A stretch of DNA of 64,000 nucleotides from Tyto alba. Its lineage: Eukaryota > Chordata > Aves > Strigiformes > Tytonidae. The stretch lies in assembly GCF_018691265.1 (NCBI RefSeq), contig NW_024881278.1, positions 6,503,501 to 6,567,500 on the forward strand, in the 5' to 3' direction. Made by a program: the position numbers and the translations under genes. Below, one piece after another: positions 22,001 through 33,445 of this stretch (position 1 is its first letter; each line of letters begins with the position of its first letter). The notes under the pieces were generated by a model. It did not search any database and was not told where the DNA came from. It saw only the letters and a program-made list of their open reading frames with translations.

Positions 22001-24289
22001 GAAATAAAGTCATAACATTCTTTTTTTGATATCCTGATGACTTTGTCTTAGCCCACTTCTGTGGCCTTGTTCCTTGTGACTTTGTCAAAGTCAGCTGTGA
22101 GGGTTGGCCCATTCCATCATCTCATCCCTACAGAGAGGTGGCAGGTATCTTATTTTGAATGTCATGGTTTTACAGATTTAAAATTCTATTCCTTGCACAT
22201 GGACATGACATGCTTTTAGACACCCATCCTTTCTTCCCAGAGGAACAGGGTTTCCTCGGGACCTGGCACAAATGTAGAAGAGCCTCTGGAACTCCTAAAA
22301 CACATGAAAGAGGTGAAAAAGCACAGTTTTTCACCCCCTTCTTCCTTGGTCTCCTCAAGTTCTTTGCAGGGTCTTGTGACCTTCCTGTCTGGCTCACCAC
22401 TGGCCTTAACATACTCTTCCTTTGTCTTCTCACTGTTCATGAGTTCCCATGTCCTTCAAATCAAGAATTCTTATGTATACCTTTCTTTTTAAAAAAATAT
22501 TTTAACTGTATTTACACCAAATAATAAAATATATATTTGTCGAAGGTTTTTGCATTACTAATAATATCTAGCCAGTCTGTTTTCAGAATTCCTTCTGAGG
22601 ATCAAATGCAAACTGCCCTTAGGTATAAAGTAGAGTCAATTAATATTACACATCCTCTTGTACCACCCAGCTCATTTTAAAGTTGGTCAGTACGTGGAAG
22701 CCATTATTGATTTCAGAATCCTGATATGTTCTATAGTCTCTTAGGATCAGGAGTTTAGACACTTACCTGTTCAGGGTGCCCCATGTTGAATGTTAAGAAC
22801 ATTTGGAGCATTGTGGAAAGCTGTGGTTTGTTCCACTATGGATATGCAAGCCTAGAAAAAAAACAGTTTATCAGAATTTTATCACTTAAAAGCTGTTTTT
22901 TCAGGCCTCATCTTGAAAAGCACTGGCAAACGTGACCCTAAGCTTATGACTCTAACCTTACCTTGGATCCCCATGAGGCACACACCAAATTTCAAGGCAA
23001 TTTGAGCAAGTATGTGGATTTTAGAGCACTTAGTGTCGACCTTTAAACAGAAATAGGTACTCAACCTTGGAAAGCCTGCACTCCCTGATAATTAACAGGA
23101 GGATTTAGTTTTTAAACTCTATTGTGGGAATGTAAAAACTCTTTGTTGGTATTCTTAAAACAGAATTTTTGAGCTACGACAGATTTAGATTTTGCTTTTA
23201 TAGATTCTAATTAATAACACTGCTTAGAATATGTCAGAGCAGAGCTCTCCTTAAGGGTCTTTACCTGCTATATTCTGGAACTGTCATAAAATGCTAAAAT
23301 GCGCTTCATTGTGGGTCCTCAAAAACCATTAGTGTTTCACGAAGAAAATGCTTGCAACACATTTGTTTTTTCTAATGTTGATTACAAGTAGTGGCAGATG
23401 AAAACAAGCAGTCTAACCATCATGGACATTAGCACGCCTCTCAACAGCTCTGGAACATGACATGTTGCAATATTTGTTAAGCACAAGAGCATATTGTGGC
23501 ATTAACTACAAGTTTTATGATTGTTCTCACACACACACCAGCTGCTAGGATGTTGCTGTGTGTTATGGTAGCATCAAGTTGTTCCAGTAGAGGTCAGGTT
23601 CTTACAGTGGTAAATATTGCCCCCCAGAAAACCCCCCCAAATGGTAAAAACAAAACTAAAGATGCAGATAAAGATGAAAACATATAGTGACAGGAAAAAC
23701 AGAAACAGCAAAGGGATCAGTGGCAGAGGTAGAAAGAGAATTCAGCTCTTTTTTTCATATCTGCATACCTCATCGTCTTTCCATGGACATGCGTGTGTAC
23801 TCTGGAGTAAAACATGTTCACTTAAATCTTTCCCTTAGTACTGTCTAATATCTTGCACGTTCTTCAGGCCAGCTTCAAGCTTTCCTAAGAACCAGGACAA
23901 CATGTTTCAGCAATGCTGCTTTTATCCTTCTTGATCTCACAAATCTTAGATAACCAGCTGGTTTCTGTGGTCTTTTCAAGCATGTCCTGGTTGTAGTCCA
24001 AACTGTAAGTAAAGACTTTAAAACAGTAGGATGTTTTCTCAAATTCTGGAGACAGACTTACAGTTGGTGTAAGCAGCCATAAAACTTCTTTTCTGTCACC
24101 TACTTCTGTCTTTTTTTGTTGCCAATTCATCTGCAAAACCCTCTCCCCATGGAGATTGCAGTGTACTTGTATTGTAGATGGTTTTGTTCATGTGAAAATA
24201 GCCTTTGCAGGAGTAAGTCCAGGTTCTTCACCTGCAGTGCCTCTTCTGTACACCTATACTGGGCACAGTCCAGCCCTTTCACCCTTCTG
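16029..24289. other. Unannotated AT-rich non-coding stretch
   Basis: Eight kilobases with no supportable gene or transposon. Open frames of 60-121 codons are scattered on both strands. The longest (22159-22524 plus, 121 codons) is overlapped by two open frames on the other strand (22170-22440), so neither is credible alone. A T/G-rich tract sits at 16195-16246, a CATATGCATATG palindrome at 17715-17726, and a weak GAAACTGAAGCC MIR-like word near 18880. A pyrimidine-rich segment at 17820-18000 and slightly GC-richer patches at 18090-18260 and 20040-20200 show no CpG enrichment. Confidence 0.55.
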
Positions 24290-24680
24290 TATTTGTCATT
24301 CAAGCTCTGTTTTATTTTTTTCTTGCCTGTCATTAATACAAATGTCAAACAAGTGTGGGCCTATCTCAGAACCTTCTGGCTCCCCAGTAGGTAGCAATAT
24401 ACCAGGCTGAAATGTGTCAAGTATCTATCATTCCCCTTTGCTTGCCGACCTTCAAGCAGCATCTTTCACTACCTCTGGCAGACCATCTCCTACAAGCTAT
24501 CCTGAAAAATTAATATCTAGTGGCTTGGATAGGAGCACTGTGACATGGATGTATTAAATAATTATATCAAGTGCTTTTTGTGCACTGTTTTTGTGAGCAT
24601 GTTAATACAAGAATCACAGATATAGTCTGGCCTGCTTTTGCTTTTTTTTCAGAATCCTTGTTGCTTATTGTTTGGCATTT
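24290..24680 (-). mobile_element. Decayed L3/CR1-lineage LINE, reverse-transcriptase segment
   Basis: Read on the minus strand, 24353-24321 encodes LFDICINDRQE, closely matching the conserved 'LFxIxINDLDE' stretch that lies between the VPQGSVLGP motif and the catalytic FADD motif in CR1/L3 reverse transcriptases. The flanking plus-strand text, CATTAATACAAATGTCAAAC (24331), TGGGCCTATCTCAGAACCTT (24356) and GGCTCCCCAGTAGGTA (24379), keeps the spacing of the antisense LINE consensus (tcattaatgcaaatgtcaaac..gggcctaacacagaaccctgtggcaccccactagt). The stretch up to about 24680 fits less well. Frames are broken, and the catalytic motif region (about 24240-24300) is not recognisable. It is an ancient, dead copy. 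Confidence 0.6.
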
Positions 24681-24932
24681 TCATATTTCATCATAAATTC
24701 CTATGCCTTTTGAAGGTTATTGAAGATGATGCGGATTCAAAGTTGTGCAGCTAATGCCACAACTCTTCATATATCTGTGAATGTGTACGATGATATGCGT
24801 GCACACATGTGAAAAAAATCTTTCTAATTTGATTTTATGTACTTCATCCTACTCATTCACATAGTCTTTTACCATCAGAAACAGTAACAAGCTCATGGAA
24901 AGAAAGTTCTATCTACCTTGCTTACTTGCTTA

Positions 24933-24977
24933 CAGTGAGAGTTCACTGTTCCGGAACAGTGAATGCTTTCATTCACT
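24933..24977. repeat. Nested alternating inverted repeats of CAGTGA
   Basis: Four copies of one unit alternate in orientation: CAGTGA (24933-24938), TCACTG (24943-24948), CAGTGA (24957-24962) and TCACT (24973-24977). The middle pair forms a perfect 22-bp palindrome at 24942-24963, whose centre is TGTTCC|GGAACA. The outer pairs form a 6-bp stem with loop GAGT on the left and a perfect 8-bp stem AGTGAATG / CATTCACT with loop CTTT on the right. The central TTCCGGAA is a back-to-back ETS-type core and also fits a STAT-like palindrome. It could be a regulatory dimer site or a cruciform-prone sequence. Confidence 0.9.
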
Positions 24978-25239
24978 AAAGGAAGTAAATATAAACTGAA
25001 CAATATACGTTTGCAGTATGTAATTGGAATTATACAAGTTAAAAACATAACTAGTGGAAATGTAAGTAGTTAATATTTAAAGTAATTTAACTGAATTCAC
25101 AGGCAGATTTATATGTTAAAATTGCTAAGCCTCAGTAACTTGGATATTTTTTTCCTTAGTTGTTCTGTGTGTGTTGTCTTAGAAGATTTCCTTAGCTTGA
25201 AAAGAGCTGTAGAAGGAAAAACCCTTTGGTCTGTTGGCC

Positions 25240-25340
25240 TGACATTGGAGACACAAATTTGAATATCACATCAGACAAGCTAACTTCTTACTGGTCTGTC
25301 ACCCCTGGCAAGTTCTTTGTCTTCTAAAATGTAGGTGTTT
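25240..25340 (+). repeat. MIR-like SINE relic
   Basis: The blocks TTGGAGACACAAATTTGAAT (25245), CACATCAGACAAGCTAACTT (25267) and GTCTGTCACCCCTGGCAAGT (25295), then TTCTAAAATG (25322), line up in order with a MIR-type consensus (ggag..gggttcgaatcccacctcagacacttact..gtgtgaccctgggcaagtcac..ctgtaaaatg). It is heavily diverged. A tRNA-derived SINE of another family is possible. Confidence 0.45.
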
Positions 25341-25470
25341 TGGGATGTGGAAAATTACCTTGTCTGTACTTTTTGTGGCCATGTGGTATTAAAAGACAGT
25401 AAAAATAGACAACTAACAAGGGAACATCTTTACAAGAGGGCAAAGAAGCATTTAGACCTGTGGGAGATGA

Positions 25471-25539
25471 CTCTTTCCTCCTCTCTCTTTTTCTCTCACG
25501 CACACACATGCACACACTCAGATGGGCACACACATACAG
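25471..25539. repeat. CT-rich tract followed by CA-rich microsatellite
   Basis: A CT-rich run (CTCTTTCCTCCTCTCTCTTT, about 25471-25497) passes directly into an interrupted CA repeat (CACGCACACACATGCACACAC.., 25498-25539). Open frames reading HTHTHT or VCVRER through it are artefacts. Confidence 0.85.
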
Positions 25540-26427
25540 AGCCCAAGATGTGAGTGATCAATGCATCTGCTGGGCCAGGCTCCTGCTGAAATCACAAGTG
25601 AGTTCTAGCAAAACAGCTGCCTTCGTGGCCTCCTGTAGCATGCTCTTCAGGACAAGGCGAACACATCCCCCTAAAATCATGTTTTGTTTGCATCCTAACT
25701 GAAACAGCATTAAAGGGGGAAATGGGAATTCAGAGCTGCCAGCTACAGTATCTCTGCTATCAGTTCACCAATAAGGCCTAGTACAGACCTGCAGAGCCTC
25801 TGGATAAATTGTATTTTCCAAGGGTTAATTAAGCTGTCTTGAGCTTCTGCATGAAGGGGAACAAACTGGCACTTGCAGCGTTTTCTGAAACCTGCTGTCG
25901 ACATTACAGTCCCTGCTGCTTTTAGCTGTATCGATCCGATGCCTGACCTGTGAAATCCTTGATGGCTGCTAACACTGGAAGCTTACTGGAGCTTTCCAAG
26001 GGAGCTTCAGGACAGCTTGTGTAGTCAAGTACAATTACCTGTCCCTCCAGGAGAGCCAATTAGTTCACAAAGAGCTGGAGCAGAACAAATGTTTTGTGTG
26101 TGATTTAGAATCTTTAAAAAAAAGCTTTGTTCTGTCTGATTCTTTTGTTTCTAATTTTATGATTATTGCTCCATTCATGACAATCCACACTGCATTTCCT
26201 TACATGTCTCATAAAGGACTGCTTGGGCATGCGAAAACAGGTCTACAGCTATTATTTTTTTTAACAGAAAAAAGCCTCATGAGTGATGCAAAAGACAGCC
26301 TTAGTAATTTTAAATATCATGGACCTAAAAGTAGAATGCTCACATATTGAATGTTTTCAGAGCCTTAGATTAATGTGTTTAAAACTGACAGCATATGTAG
26401 ATATTTGTGCTGAAATTTTTATATCAC

Positions 26428-26449
26428 ATATATACATATATGTATATAT
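26428..26449. repeat. Perfect AT-rich palindrome, 22 bp
   Basis: The half ATATATACATA mirrors exactly about the centre between 26438 and 26439. It lies in a TA-rich context (26421-26456) with cruciform-forming potential. It may be only a degenerate (TA)n microsatellite. Confidence 0.85.
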
Positions 26450-26521
26450 AGTTATACACAGATCTCACTTTAAATTCTAGGTCTTGATTTTCTGAAAGTG
26501 AAAAGACAGCAACTGTTGTAC

Positions 26522-26572
26522 AAAAAAAAAAAAAAAAACCCAAAACAAAAAACCACCAAAAACCACAACCAA
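26522..26572. repeat. Poly-A (17) followed by A/C-rich tract
   Basis: A17 at 26522-26538 is followed by (CCAAAACAAAAAACC..) up to 26572, with almost no G or T. The same A-run plus A/C-rich arrangement recurs at 42575-42624 and 58434-58515. Confidence 0.9.
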
Positions 26573-27000
26573 ATGTAAAAAGAATGGAAATTAGAGATCA
26601 CCAGGTATATTATAACCCAGTTAATGCAGTATTTATGAGTTTTTAAAGTAGAAATAAAAGACAGTGAACCAAAATTTAATCTCTTGTTCCAAACAACCTT
26701 ACTACTTGGCTCAAGTTGTACAGGGGTAACAGGGCCGCATTGGCTTGGTAACAAACCTCTTCAATTAATCTGAACTAATAATTCAAAAAAGGACCCAATA
26801 ATTTAAGTGGTCAGTTACAGTGGACTGAGTCCAAAATATGCAATGTTCTGCATATAAATCAGACTATAGCAAAGGTGATTGCAGTAGAAAAATGTTGGAT
26901 GGCTATCAGCTGGTGGTGAGAGATGTCCTGGGGTCAGCAATTGAATTTCGTAGGTATTGCACAGCTCATAGCCTGTTGCTGAAAATACAATCCTTGGGGT

Positions 27001-27031
27001 TTTGATTTTATTTTTTTGGGGGGGGGTGGGG
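27001..27031. repeat. T-rich then G9 tract
   Basis: TTTGATTTTATTTTTTT passes into nine G, one T and four G (27018-27031). The purely G/T strand is a possible partial G-quadruplex former, though only two G-runs are close together. Confidence 0.8.
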
Positions 27032-30000
27032 ATGGTGTTTGGTTCCTTTTTTTAATCTTCCCTTAGAAGAGTGGTAGAGAATAGATCTCATTGGCTTCCA
27101 GTTTAGGGCTCAGGGTTCAATGACACATCCATTACATTTGGATTCCTTCCAATCCTGACAACTCTTGGCGTTGCCGTTCTGCTTGAGAAATGGAAGGAAG
27201 GGGAGTGGGACACAGACCTTTTCATTTCAAGGTCACTGGTTTGATGAGGTCTGGGTTAGCAGTGACCAAAAGTTATTACTGCATGATGACTGTTTTGGTT
27301 TCCAGTGTGAAATGAGACAATGGTCTTTTAGTCCAATTCCCAGTTGAAGAATGTTCGTAGTACAGAAACCACCATTACAACTGACACTAATTGGCACTCT
27401 GCTTAGCAGTGATAGCAGATAGACCAAGGATGGAATGGGCATTAGAAAGGATTTATATTCTAAGTCTTTGCAGTTGTCCTTCTAAAGGAGGCTTGAAACA
27501 CTGCAGTACAGCAGTGGAGAGATATAACTTGCTGTTTCATTTAGTCTACAAGTCTGTTTTGTAGGGGATGCAGATTTCCATGCTACCAAGTTGGCAATTT
27601 TCACAGGTAGGAGAACAAAAAAAGTTGACCCACTGGACAGACAACTGTAACATTTTTTTACCAGAGTAAATGGTGAAAAATTCTTATATTTTTTTTAACT
27701 GGAGTACATTTACCATGTAATTTATGTTAGAAAATTGGGAGCACCTAGATTCACATGTTTCTGAAAAAGAAATCCTGAGTCAATCCTTACGCATAAGGCA
27801 AAAGGCTTTCATGCTCCTGTACTGGTAAGGACTGTGTGAAAGTTGGAGTTTCCAAGCCTTTCCCTAAAGCATGAGCATATGCAGGAAATGGCTTTTGTTT
27901 ACTCACTTCCAGAATTTGCTTTTATTGTTACTCTAAGTGTCATTAAATCACAAGCATCAATTTAGGAAAAATGCAAGTTTGGCTTAAGTGCTTTTGTCAG
28001 CTTCTTTTCATCAGCTTTGGGAACTTGTCTTACCTGTTGCACTGGATGAGTTATGATACAAAAGGACATGAAAGAGACATTAGGAGAGAAATCCACCACA
28101 GGAGCTGCTACAGTAAAATTTGCTGTTGTCAGGGAAGACAGCTATTTCTCTGATGATGCTTGTAGTCTCTGAAGCTCTCTAGCATGTGCAGGTCAGCATG
28201 TGGTTATTCTTTTTCATTGCATCTGGGTGCATCGTCCATACTTCATAGGTGTGCAAGGAGGATTGTTGATGCATTTGACAGCCATTTTCCTGGTTGAGAT
28301 GGAACACCTTGAAAAAGAGATCCAGGAGTATCTCACGCTGAGGAACGTTATTCTTACATTAAACTTAATCAGGCTAAGGTAATGTCAGGCATATTCATGG
28401 CAGCAGAGCCATCCATATCAGGAAGGACTGTTGCAGTGTCTCCTCTAGTTGTGCTTTTTCCAGTTTCTCTGACTGCTAGGTGCCTCAGTGAAAATGAAAA
28501 ACATGGACTGTGTTGGAAACTCATGGATTGGATTGACCAAGTGACATTGCATAGGATCTGGAAGGCTAAGATTTATCAATCTGCCTGGTTAACCTTCAGA
28601 ATGGTGAGACAAGGTGCTTACCATTTGAAGGAACACTCACTGACTTTCGGAGATTTCCAGGAAATCTACAGGCAATGATAGAGCAAGGTGATCCTGCAAA
28701 GACTGTGAGGCAGTATGCTTTATAGGGGTGTTTTTTGTTTGAACTAGCAGTTCCCATAACTACATTCAGCCTATGGTCTTATCAAATGGTGGGTGAAGGA
28801 AGGAACCACGTGAACAAATTTTGTCTGGTTTCCAGTGGATTACCTATATAATGCACTAAGTATCAGCAAATGCCTGATCCTTTGTGCATTACATGATCTC
28901 GCAGTAACTGTGCTGAGCTATAAAATGATCAAATATTTATACGGGAAGCCTAGCAAGTCTGAGTGGCACTTCTGTAACCTGGAGATTTGCAATTAATAAA
29001 TAAAACCATTTCTTCTACTGTCAGTGGCCTGTGTCCTTGCTTGCTGAGCTGCACACTGGGCAGCTAGGAGAGGAATTGTAGGAGCACAATGTCATACATT
29101 TGCTTTGCTGGTGTAATTACTTGGCAACATTGTCAGTACTATCTACCTTGCTTACAAGAAAAAGGATATTACTGTGAAAATCTCTACAGTAATACTAAAT
29201 GAAACCTTCCTTAGTCATTTTCTAAAGAAGTATCATAAATCATATTGCATCAAGCCTTCAGGACAATTCCTTATTTTGTATTTCTCCCTTTCTTCCCTGC
29301 CACTTCATACTGAATTCAGAAAACCCCCATGATGTTGTGGGCAGAAAACACAAGGTTATCAGTAAGGAGTAAGTGTTAACCATCATAAATGTTGTAGTAT
29401 TCCTTGCAGCGTAGTAATTTTTGTCCTTTCAGTCAGGGTTAAGGACAGTACAGCAGCACTTTCAAACTGACTTATGAGTATGAGAAGCCGCAAAGGAGGT
29501 TTTCTTGTGAAGGGTCAGCAAAAGCAAAGTAACAAGGTATATCTGTGTGTGGGAGGGAAATGTCTGATATGTTGGTGGTACGTGTAAGAGACAAGTGAAA
29601 TTTTCTTAAGAGTAACATTCAGCACCCAATCCTGGAAGTTCATTTGTGCCTTTTTAGGTTTCTGAGTCAGGTCTCCCTTAGAGGAGGGCAAGCTGTTAAG
29701 TAAAAATAAGAAGCAATTCATACCACCAGAATTCTGCACATTTTCACTTGCTAGGTTTTATCCCCTAATGTCTTTCTGCAGAGCAGTCTTGGGTGTCTGG
29801 TTCATAATAACTTAGCCCTCTTACATGGCCTAGCTGTATGCAGGGATGGAGAAGAGTGGCAGCGTGCCAGAAGAGGCATCAGAAGCATGTGCAGAAATGC
29901 TTTCTGGGGCTTCTGGGTGCAAACGGCTACCTGTCCCCCATTGTGCTCCAGTACAGTGAGTAAAGTAGAATGTTTTTATTCAGGAACGCAGACTGCTTAG

Positions 30001-30340
30001 GCTGAGCCCTTTTCTCCTGTATTGGGAGAGTCACAGACTCAAGTTGATCCTGCATTCCTGTGAAATTGAGCATTTACTTGGGCTACAGCATGGAATTGAA
30101 GGATTCTAGTACTGAGAGGTGCAAAAAGTCAAATTTTGGTTGGTTGACTGATTGAGGCCTTTTGGTAAGTGCTCATTCCCATGCCAAGTCATTTGGAAAT
30201 CAGCGTGCAGTTTAGCTTGGACTTTTTTTCAGATTGAGTTTCTACCTGCAGCTCATACTTTCTAACATTTAATCAGTTCAATCATCTTTTTGTTCTTTTA
30301 CTACAAGCGAGACAGAAAAGAACAACCAACCCCAAACTTC

Positions 30341-30358
30341 TTTTTTTTTTTTTTTTTT
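30341..30358. repeat. Poly-T tract (18 T)
   Basis: T18 follows an A/C-rich segment (AACAACCAACCCCAAACTTC). No element end was recognised. Confidence 0.9.
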
Positions 30359-30761
30359 CTATAATTACAGCAGCAGCTTTCATTTGAATATTTCAATGGA
30401 GTGCCTGACAGAGGAAATTTAACATAGTGCTAAATAACCCTCATGGAAGAAAAGTACGCATGCTCCACACTTCCACTGAGCCACTAGAAGTGGTAGACAG
30501 GGCATGTACTGTCCACTTGATGCAGGCTTGCATTAAATTTCTAAAGCATACAACTAAAAGTCCATATGTGGTGAGCTGTTAGCTGTGTAACAAAAAGATC
30601 GCTTAAAGTGTAAGTGTAATATAACCCAAGATGCTTATTAATTAAATGTTTTTGTTCATCCCTTGGCACTCAGACAGTTTGAGCTTTTCCAGTGCAGAGA
30701 AGATATAATTCCACTTATCCACAATAATCATGTGCTCCATGGCCAGAGAGGAGGTCACATG

Positions 30762-30782
30762 AAAAAAAAAAAAAAAAAAAAA
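30762..30782. repeat. Poly-A tract (21 A)
   Basis: An A21 run that creates lysine or phenylalanine runs in the overlapping frames. No processed-pseudogene body could be recognised upstream. Confidence 0.9.
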
Positions 30783-33264
30783 TCCTATTGCATAGCCTAT
30801 GGTGTCCCTACCCACTGCTGCATCACTCCAGTGGTCTTCATAAAAAATGGATTTGGACAAATTATAACCATTCTTCAAACATCTGTGAAATATCACTATC
30901 CACAAAACACTTGGGCTTTAATTGTTTGAAATGCCTGTCTCAAAATGATCCTTCTAAAAACGAGTTTGATTTTTCCTTTTTAATGTAAGCAACATTTTTA
31001 TGTTCTAAAAAAAACCCCACATCCTACAGCATTGTCAGAAGTGCTGTGTTCCACTTTATGAACCCTGAAGTAATGGCTCTGCAAAAGTATATGCAGAAGT
31101 CTGTTATTGACTGCGAAGACATTCGGCACCGATTGACTGTGAACTAAAGCATCATTTTCTCTCTCCTACCAGCATCAAGATAATATTCCATTTGAACCTC
31201 TGATTTGATTGATACATCTCAGCAGCAGGACACTTAGACTTTTATGTCATAAAATGAAAATGAAATATTTTATGTCACTGAACACAACAGCCTGGCATGC
31301 AGTAGTTAAAATCCAATGAAGTTCCAATCAATCCTGTAGTTACTAAAATACCTAGAATCTTGCATTTTTGCTGTGAGAGGGCTTCCAGGAAAATGTCGTA
31401 AAGTTAAAATGGTGACTAGTCAGTATTTGTACTTTTAAAGCTTTAAGATTTCCCAGCTTGCAAAGGCTGCTAAATATAGACAAGCAGTTGCATAAACAGC
31501 ATCTTGGAATACAGGATATCCAACTCGCTCACTTTGCAAACTGAAAACTCTGTATTTTACAAACACACTGACCTACTAGTGTTCAGGCAGATACATTTTG
31601 ACCTTTGCTCAACTGGGAGATCTACTTTTGAAGAGTCTTTCCTAAAAATTCTTTTAATAACATACTTTTAGTAAAATGCAGGTGATGTTTGAAATTCATC
31701 AGGTTTTGTAAGGCAAATATCTGTCCATTAATCTAGAAAATATTTAACTCAAATATATCCTCTCAGCATTGCGGTAATCCATTACTTGTATTTTTTAAAC
31801 GAAAAAAAAAGAGTACAGGTTGTTTCAACTTTTTATATGAGCTGCCTGTCTTGACAAGTTCTTAACTTCAGTATATTGTGCCTCATTAGTACTTTAAAAC
31901 CTGCTGAAGCTAAACTGCATCTTACTTGCCTATTAGTTCAACCTTAGGCCCATCAGTAGAGCATTACCCAATGTCTTGGGAACAATTAAAGCATGCCTTC
32001 CCTACCAAACAGTTTCTAAGTGGACAAAACATATTTAACAGTAGAGTTTGTGGCGCACAGAATGGAAATGCAATGAAAACTACTGGGAATATGCATTAAT
32101 CCTAATGCTGAACAAGTTCCTAATAACTCACTTGAAACTCCTGGGGATATAGTATCAAGTATGTACTCTCTAAATGCTACTAATGAAACATTTACAGTCT
32201 ACAGTGATAAAAGGAAAATAGAAGAGTCTGTGGCCAGTTAAAGGGCTACTTGAACAACACCCAGAATGCAGGCTTAAGATGTACGTGATTATTGATCTTT
32301 TCAGCAAAAAGACTCTATGACTAATATTCATACTGTACCATTAGAAGCTAAAGTAGCCTGGGAATTAAGCATCAGCAGGAGAGCAATTGATGGATTTAGA
32401 CAGGTCAGACAATGTCATTCTAAAATCAGCTAATCAATATGGACAAATGTGTCAGAAAGGTGATTTGAAAAATGACTTTATAATAAGGGAGGGAAAAAAA
32501 GCCAGGTTCCTTAGGTCCCCAATTTTTCCTCCTTCAGAATTTATACATTACTGAAAGATGGTTGTTAACTGTTTCACATTTCCACAAGAAGCAAAAAGAA
32601 ATTAAGCTAAAAAAACAAGGGCAAAGCTACAGTTTCACCCCACTGAAGATGAGTAAATAGACTGACACGAGGGGAATTTTGCCCCGAGTAGCTACTGTGA
32701 TCTCCCTGCTGCCCAATTTTACAGCTAGGCCATACGTTATCCCACCTCATTTTGTATCCTCTTTGAAGTTGCAAACTTAGCACCAGAATCTGTGTAGCAT
32801 TTTGTTGAAAAGGGTTGCTCCAGCACTCCTGAGGAGGGAAAACCTTTCTGAGCTGGATTCTTTCTGCAACAAAAGAGCTGTGATGGCTTTAACTTGCTGG
32901 CTTAGGTAGCTTTCCAGCTGCTTTGTTCTCATTCAAGTGGTGCGAAGTGGTCAGAGAGATGCCACTTGATTTCCAGTTGGACTTCTTCAGGAGTCGACTG
33001 CCAACCATTCGATATTGTTAAGCTTTTGTCTGTCAGATTAAAAAGTGTGCTACATTAAAGTGCGATGTTGTTTGCTCTTGCAGTTCACCATAACCTATCA
33101 GCTGCCCGAACAGCACACGCTTATCAGAGCTTGTTTAATTCTAGACTCCACTCAGCCAAACTTCTCACTACATCTATTCTTCCCAAACCACAAAGAAATT
33201 CTAGTGACTAATGCTTAGGGCTCCAGGTTAATGTTAAGTAACTGTTCGTACTTCTGACAAAAAC

Positions 33265-33445
33265 TTCCTAGGCGACCTATTGGACATGTAACCAAACCTG
33301 TCCTTTGCTGCAATTTCCCCATCGGTAAAATAAGTAGAATAGTACTTCACTGCTTGAGAAGTTCATACTTACAAACTCCCCTGAGATATTCCAATGGAAG
33401 GAATAAAAGAGAAGGTTTATAAGTACTTAGAGGATTGTTATTATT
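33265..33445 (+). repeat. MIR-type SINE relic, 3' half
   Basis: GCAATTTCCCCATCGGTAAA (33310) matches the hallmark 'cagtttccccatctgtaaaatgggg'. It is followed by ATAGTACTTCACTGC (compare 'aataatacttccctgcc'), a degraded region, then AAGTACTTAGAGGATTGTTATTATTTC, ending in TTATTATTT as MIR copies typically do. Upstream, GACCTATTGGACATGTAACC fits 'gaccttgggcaagtcactt'. The order is fully preserved, making this one of the better MIR calls here. Confidence 0.7.

Larger units (their letters stand above)
25345..33264. other. Unannotated AT-rich non-coding stretch
   Basis: Nearly eight kilobases without a supportable gene. Open frames of 60-98 codons (28382-28678 plus is the longest) have no recognisable domain. 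One at 26470-26754 minus and the pair near 30642-30988 owe their length to homopolymer runs. Simple repeats at 25471-25539, 26428-26572, 27001-27031, 30341-30358 and 30762-30782 are listed separately. The segment from about 30360 to 31300 is low in simple repeats and could be conserved, but that needs cross-species alignment. Confidence 0.55.

Noticed and set aside
22159..22524. 121-codon plus frame opposite 87- and 74-codon minus frames
   Set aside because: Three mutually overlapping frames over the same bases point to a low-stop stretch rather than a gene.
27018..27031. G-quadruplex
   Set aside because: Only a G9 and a G4 run are adjacent; four separate G-runs with short loops are not present.
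24911..29157. Shared 17-mer CTATCTACCTTGCTTAC at 24910 and about 29140
   Set aside because: The flanks do not align; one such shared word in 64 kb of AT-biased DNA is plausible by chance.
30642..30782. Processed pseudogene ending in the A21 tract
   Set aside because: The upstream sequence matches no known transcript, and no polyadenylation signal or target-site duplication could be seen.
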